A DNA stretch of 64,000 nt from Microvirga soli (GTDB lineage Bacteria > Pseudomonadota > Alphaproteobacteria > Rhizobiales > Beijerinckiaceae). Shown here one piece after another: positions 60,039 to 64,000 of the stretch. The notes beneath the pieces were generated by a model, which had not been told where the DNA came from, ran no database searches, and saw nothing but the letters and a program-made list of their open reading frames with translations. Position numbers and translations under genes: made by a program. The stretch is taken from NCBI RefSeq assembly GCF_016734765.1, contig NZ_JAERQE010000002.1, positions 62,001-126,000 of the forward strand. The letters are read 5' to 3'. How positions within the stretch are numbered: the first letter of the stretch is position 1; every line of letters begins with the position of its first letter.

Positions 60039-62789
60039 TTATGCAGCCGCCTCCGCGGCCCGGACCGCTTCCTCGAGGCGGGCTGCCCGCGATTCGACCG
60101 CGAGCTCCACCAGGGCATCCGTGAGCATCGTGGCCGTCGGGTCGGCGAGAGGCGCATCCCGGAGCAGGCGCAGGGTCGTGGCAACCAATCGACCGCGGCC
60201 ATAGGAGCGCTCGACGCCGAGCGCCACCGGCTTGTGGATCCAGCCGACCACGAGACCGGCGAAGACGCGGGCCTGGAAATCGAGCAGGTTGCAGCCCGAG
60301 ATCACGAAGTCCGGCAGCACCCGGTCCATGGTCTCGTCGAGCAGCGGCCCGGATGGGAAGCGGGCGAAATGCCCGGCGCGCCGCAGCCAGCCAAAGGACG
60401 ACGCCCAGTCGCCTGACCACAATGTCCCGTGACGGGGCTGCACCCTGACCGCCTGCCAGTGCGGGAAGAACGGGTAGAGGCTCATGTCGCTCTCGGGCAG
60501 CAGCAGGAGCTTGGCGCCGGCGCGCACATGGTCGGCAATCGCCTTGTTGTGCGTGCGGGCGACGACGAGGGTCGATTCCTCGAAGGCGCGGGCGAGGGTG
60601 TAACCCAGCGCCCGGAAGTGGTCGCGGATGTCCTCGTCCGGCGACCATACCAGCTCGCGCGCATGAGCCGGCCGGCCGCGCTTGGGGTGGATCGCGATGT
60701 CGTGGTGGTTATGCGCGATCACGCGGCCATCGGAGGCGCGCAGATCGAAGTTGATCCGCCTGAGCGAAGGCTCGTCCATCTGCGGCAGCTGGATTTCGAC
60801 GCGGCCTAGGTCAAACACGTCCGGCGCCTCGATGCGGGGCAGGGGCAGCGTCTGTGTTTCGCCGCCGATTGAGACTTCCAGCGAGCAATCTTCGAGCACG
60901 GGCCCGGCACCATGGGCAATGGCAAGGCCGAGGGAGGCCTTCTCGCCGGACCAGTAGGAGGCTCGCTCCCAATTCGGCGCGATCACCGTGTCGGAATTGA
61001 CGATGGGAAACAGCTCGTGGAACACGCGCGTGTTGCGGCGCATGTCGAGCAGCCCGTTCGATTCCCAGTGGCAATCGTGCAGCTCGGTGATGACGTAGCC
61101 CGCGAGGCTGGGCTTGCGTCGCATCGCCTCGATCTCGTACTTCAGCGCGCGGAACTGCTGCCATTGGGCCGCGATCACGAACCGGCGCAGGTCGCCGAAG
61201 ACGCGGTCCAGGCTCCAGTCCGAGAAGCGGTTCTCGACGCCGTGGGCATACATCACGCCCTCGCCCCAGTCGTGGCCGGTCTCGAACCACCAGGGCTCCT
61301 CGCCCTTCTCGTCGCGCAGGTCCTTCGGATAGGGCAGGCCCCAGTTGCCGAACTCCGAGCACATGAGCGGCTCGCGGCCGGTGATCACCGCATCGCCATG
61401 GGGCGAGTAGAGCCACGAGGCGCGGCCCGACAGCTCATCGACGAACTGATCCCACTGCTCCCGGTGATCGGGATAGGCGGCATAGAAATGATAATCCGCG
61501 ATGTCGGATTCCACGTGGAAGCTCGGCGCGAGCGGCGAGTTGTCGACCACGAGGCGCGCGGGGTCGTAGGCCTTGAGCCAGGCGAAAGTGCGCTTGAGCC
61601 AGTCGCGGTGATCCGCATCGTTAACGAGGTCGACGCCCCAGTTCTCGTTGATGATCGTCCAGATGACGATGGACGGATGGTTGCAGTCGCGGTCGACGAT
61701 GCCTTTCAGGAGCTTTTCCTTGCGCCCGCGCGAGCGGTCGGTGGCCATGCCGCCGTTGGGCAGCTCCGTCCAGATGAGCAGGCCCATCCGGTCCGCCACC
61801 TCGTAGTAGCGCGGATCCGCCGCCTTGATGTGGCAGCGCAGGCAGTTGAGGCCCATCTCCTTCGCCTTGCGGAACTGGTCCTCCAGGAACTCCACCGACG
61901 GCACGGTGCAGATCGTGTCCGGGTAGTAGTCCTGGTCGAGCGCGGAGCGCAGGTAGAGAGGCTCACCGTTGAGGTAGAGTTTGCCGTTGCGGGCCTCGAT
62001 GGAGCGGAAGCCGAAATTGTCGGCGATCTCGTCCTTCACCTCGCCGTCGCGCATGAGGTGCAGGGTGATCCGATACAGGTTCGGATGATCGGGCGACCAG
62101 GCCCGCACGTCATCAAGGGTGAACTCGAACGGCATCGAGGTCACGCCAACTTGTGTCTCATGCATCTCGTCGAGCACCACGTCGCCCGACGGGTCTGTCA
62201 CCTGGATGCGGATCTGCGTCGCGTCCGTGAGGGGACGCGCGAAGAACACGCCCGAGGTCACGCGGCCGGTGGTCAGGTTGGGCACGAGGCGCACACGGCT
62301 CATGTGATCGGAAATGCGGCGCTCGAGATAGACCGACTGCCAGATGCCGGAGAGGGGGCCATACCAGCTCTGCTTGCCGAACGGGATTTCGGCGAAGGGC
62401 GAATCCGGGAATTCGGCCGGGTTGTCGGTGGGGCTGTCGACCCGGACCTTGATCTCGTTTGCGCCGGGCTTGAGGTGAGGGGTCACGTCAAAGGAGAAGG
62501 GAAGGAAGCCGCCCTCGTTGTGGCCCACGGCCTCGCCGTTCACGAAGACCTTGGTGTTGTGGAAGACAGCGCCGAAGCGGATCCAGACGCTGTCGTGGAG
62601 CCACTCCTCCTCCATGTTGATCGTCCGGCGATAAATGCCGATGCCGGCGCGCATGCGCAGGTCCGCGAACTGGGCCTGCCAAGGACTGGGCACCGTGATC
62701 TGGCGAACCTCTGCCGGGCCAGCCAGACGGTCGTCGGCCACATGCAAAAATTCCCAAGTCCCGTCCAGACTGATGCGATTGTCCAGCAT
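60039..62789 (-). CDS. Glycoside hydrolase family 2 protein (beta-galactosidase/beta-glucuronidase-like)
   Basis: The 916-residue cytosolic-looking enzyme has no signal peptide. The N-terminal jelly-roll (ISLDGTWEFLHVADDRLAG, then VPSPWQAQF) and immunoglobulin-like domain (NPAEFPDSPFAEIPFGKQSW) lead to the TIM barrel with acid/base Glu in IINENWG near 383 and the nucleophile Glu in CSEFGNWG near 479. The last ~230 residues form a GATase-like domain of the kind seen in some GH2/GH42 enzymes (HARELVWSPDED, HNKAIADHVRAGAKLLLLPE). Specificity is unknown. It faces the glycan operon. Confidence 0.87.
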   Translation of the reverse strand: MLDNRISLDGTWEFLHVADDRLAGPAEVRQITVPSPWQAQFADLRMRAGIGIYRRTINMEEEWLHDSVWIRFGAVFHNTKVFVNGEAVGHNEGGFLPFSFDVTPHLKPGANEIKVRVDSPTDNPAEFPDSPFAEIPFGKQSWYGPLSGIWQSVYLERRISDHMSRVRLVPNLTTGRVTSGVFFARPLTDATQIRIQVTDPSGDVVLDEMHETQVGVTSMPFEFTLDDVRAWSPDHPNLYRITLHLMRDGEVKDEIADNFGFRSIEARNGKLYLNGEPLYLRSALDQDYYPDTICTVPSVEFLEDQFRKAKEMGLNCLRCHIKAADPRYYEVADRMGLLIWTELPNGGMATDRSRGRKEKLLKGIVDRDCNHPSIVIWTIINENWGVDLVNDADHRDWLKRTFAWLKAYDPARLVVDNSPLAPSFHVESDIADYHFYAAYPDHREQWDQFVDELSGRASWLYSPHGDAVITGREPLMCSEFGNWGLPYPKDLRDEKGEEPWWFETGHDWGEGVMYAHGVENRFSDWSLDRVFGDLRRFVIAAQWQQFRALKYEIEAMRRKPSLAGYVITELHDCHWESNGLLDMRRNTRVFHELFPIVNSDTVIAPNWERASYWSGEKASLGLAIAHGAGPVLEDCSLEVSIGGETQTLPLPRIEAPDVFDLGRVEIQLPQMDEPSLRRINFDLRASDGRVIAHNHHDIAIHPKRGRPAHARELVWSPDEDIRDHFRALGYTLARAFEESTLVVARTHNKAIADHVRAGAKLLLLPESDMSLYPFFPHWQAVRVQPRHGTLWSGDWASSFGWLRRAGHFARFPSGPLLDETMDRVLPDFVISGCNLLDFQARVFAGLVVGWIHKPVALGVERSYGRGRLVATTLRLLRDAPLADPTATMLTDALVELAVESRAARLEEAVRAAEAAA

Positions 62790-63115
62790 GATCTCTCCTT
62801 GAATCAGAGATTACCCAAGGGTTTCGAAAACGGCGAAAACATGGCTGAGAGCAGCCCGGCGGGGTTCGTTGACCGCCCTGCGACACCTCGTGCACGCACG
62901 CTTGCTCGACCCATTGGCCCCTCGTCTCTGACCGTGATTGGCGGCCTGTGTCGGACAACGGGAAAAAGCTTCATTGGATCCAGACGGCAGGAGCGCGCAA
63001 CGTTAAATGGCCAAGATTGAATCGGGCAGGAACCGCCTCCTGCATCTGGCGTTGCCCTGATAATGCCGAGCCTCGCTGCTCGCCCGATACCGATTCTTTT
63101 GAAAGAGGCTGGAAA
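62790..63115. other. Intergenic region upstream of GH2 and of the small membrane protein gene
   Basis: 326 nt with no supported gene. It contains the GH2 leader on the minus strand (AAGGAGAG just before ATG 62789) and the EcfG promoter at 63029-63053. A repeated small inverted element (TCTCTCC/GAGA..., 62791-62812) is seen near the GH2 start. Open frames across it are short and overlap the promoter. Confidence 0.45.
63029..63053 (+). promoter_or_regulatory. EcfG-type promoter of the small membrane protein gene
   Basis: GGAAC (63029-63033), a 16-nt spacer and CGTT (63050-63053) form a perfect general stress promoter. The distance to ATG 63116 allows a leader of about 55 nt. Confidence 0.78.
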
Positions 63116-63406
63116 ATGGCTCAAATGATCCCCGACGATCGTACCCGGCAGGGAGGCTCAGGCCGTCCGGTCCTGGGCGTTCTCATCGGCTCGCTCCTGC
63201 TCCTCGCCGTGGCCGTCGGCGGCTACATGATCTGGGTTGGATCGACCTCGCCCGACGATCCGGGCACGGACGCCGCCCGCTCGGCTACGACGGGCTCCAC
63301 CACCGGCTCGTCCAATGCCAATCCCACCAACCGGATTTCGCCGGCGAACCCGGCCTATCCGGCGCCCAATGCCCAGCCTTCGGCCAACGAGGCTCCGAAG
63401 CAGTAA
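63116..63406 (+). CDS. Small single-pass membrane protein, general stress candidate
   Basis: The 96-residue protein has a cytosolic N-terminus (MAQMIPDDRTRQGG), one membrane helix (VLGVLIGSLLLLAVAVGGYMIWV) and a periplasmic Ser/Thr/Asn/Pro-rich tail. I do not recognise the family; similar short proteins are common in Methylobacteriaceae. It is controlled by a perfect EcfG promoter and ends in a good terminator, so it is a single-gene unit. The frame is open upstream across the promoter and is therefore not used. Confidence 0.75.
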   Translation: MAQMIPDDRTRQGGSGRPVLGVLIGSLLLLAVAVGGYMIWVGSTSPDDPGTDAARSATTGSTTGSSNANPTNRISPANPAYPAPNAQPSANEAPKQ

Positions 63407-63424
63407 CGCAGCTTCCCTAAAGTC

Positions 63425-63459
63425 AGCCGGGCGAGGCGCGAGCCTCCCCGGCTTTTTTG
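63425..63459 (+). terminator. Rho-independent terminator after the small membrane protein gene
   Basis: The stem AGCCGGG(CGAGGC) / (GCCTC)CCCGGCT is followed by TTTTTTG. It lies 18 nt after the stop. Confidence 0.88.
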
Positions 63460-63605
63460 TTGCGCTTGGCCTGCCCTGCGGCGAGTTTTCGCCGTATTGA
63501 TTCGCGAAGAACCGACCCGCTCAGGCATCGTGCGGAGAACGGAACGGCAGAACGGAAGCATGGGACCGAACCCAGGCTTTCCAGGAATGCGATAGGGTAG
63601 ATCGA

Positions 63606-64000
63606 ATGACGGGTATTGGCCTCAAGCGGCTCTTCGGGGCCGCCGTTATCGTGCTGGCGATTGCAGCGGGCGGGACGTCGAACGCGCAGCAGGCACAAAC
63701 TGCTCCCAATCCTCAGACCCAAGCGCCGGCTCAACCGCAGCCTCAGGCCACTCCTGCCCCCGCACAGGCCGCCGCTGCACCCGCTCCAGCCACCATATCG
63801 GCGGAAACCAAGGCTGCCCGCGCCAAGCTCGATGGCTACAAGGCCGACCTCGACCAGAAGGAGGCGGCGATCCAGGGTCGGACCATGCCTGACGCGGATC
63901 TGCAGAACATCCGTCAGCAGATCGAGCCGATCATTACCGATATCCGCACCGTCGTGGACGAGCAGGCACCAAGGCTCGAGGCCAGCCGGCAGCGCCTGAC
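63606..64000 (+). CDS. MscS-type mechanosensitive channel with DUF3772-like N-terminus, 5' part
   Basis: The gene runs off the window. ATG 63606 starts a signal peptide (LFGAAVIVLAIAAGGTSNAQ) followed by a Gln/Ala/Pro-rich linker and a helical periplasmic region (ETKAARAKLDGYKADLDQKE, then MPDADLQNIRQQIEPI), which matches the DUF3772 domain placed before the MscS core in rhizobial large channels. Family assignment is therefore from the N-terminal domain only; the channel core is outside. It lies 200 nt after a terminator. Confidence 0.62.
   Translation, partial: MTGIGLKRLFGAAVIVLAIAAGGTSNAQQAQTAPNPQTQAPAQPQPQATPAPAQAAAAPAPATISAETKAARAKLDGYKADLDQKEAAIQGRTMPDADLQNIRQQIEPIITDIRTVVDEQAPRLEASRQRL

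Overview
This is a GC-rich, gene-dense chromosomal window from an alphaproteobacterium of the order Hyphomicrobiales (Rhizobiales). Supporting genes are a PutA without a DNA-binding domain beside a divergent Lrp-type putR, a bolA / J-protein / cobS / cobT block, an rpmB / DUF3108 / SUV3-like helicase / S4 / fdxA / carD block, RpoH2-type sigma-32, two perfect EcfG-type (GGAAC-N16-CGTT) promoters, and a C30-type carotenoid cluster fed by hydroxysqualene genes. Methylobacteriaceae (Microvirga or Methylobacterium-like) is my best guess; this is inference, not a database result. There are no rRNAs, prophages, transposases or CRISPR arrays, and one tRNA (tRNA-Arg, CCT).

Layout. 0-5 kb: end of a 2'-5' RNA ligase-like gene, putA/putR, TerC-family membrane protein. 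5.4-12.9 kb: an ABC importer of the NMT1/SsuA class, a His-rich CobW GTPase coupled to an EamA exporter, an S11 D,D-carboxypeptidase and a second EamA exporter. 12.9-16 kb: a peroxiredoxin-like/2OG-oxygenase fusion, a LOG-family protein and an SCP2-type thiolase. 16-22.4 kb: bolA, a J-domain protein, cobS, cobT, a Tat-exported phytase-like protein and a second S11 peptidase. 22.4-30.7 kb: queuosine-precursor transporter, then rpmB to carD and rpoH. 30.8-38.1 kb: cell-envelope and small genes (M48 protease, nuclease-like protein, DUF1206, DUF1275) and a GH3 beta-glucosidase. 38.2-43 kb: a degenerate hybrid sensor, an amidoligase/glutamine-amidotransferase pair, a MATE pump.

43-53.2 kb is the most coherent system. 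Eight minus-strand genes run desaturase, methyltransferase, desaturase, acyltransferase, glycosyltransferase, a fused hpnC-hpnD, hpnE and ispH; the last six are chained by 4-nt stop/start overlaps. There is no crtE, crtB or crtM. The simplest reading is a squalene-route C30 carotenoid: IspH supplies isoprenoid units, HpnCD and HpnE make squalene from farnesyl diphosphate, two CrtN/CrtP-like enzymes desaturate and oxidise it, and the glycosyl-, acyl- and methyltransferases decorate it (a staphyloxanthin-like logic).

53.5-62.8 kb: RlpA, three small proteins, then a glycosyltransferase, UDP-galactopyranose mutase and a GH1::RmlD fusion behind a perfect EcfG promoter, facing a GH2 enzyme across a shared terminator. 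A small membrane protein behind a second perfect EcfG promoter and the start of an MscS-type channel close the window.

At least five palindromic intergenic repeats of three or four families occur. They touch coding sequence repeatedly: one lies in frame inside the bglX signal peptide, one supplies a stop codon, and one forms the tail of the first gene. Starts were chosen by ribosome-binding site and family N-terminus, so many are shorter than the longest open frame.
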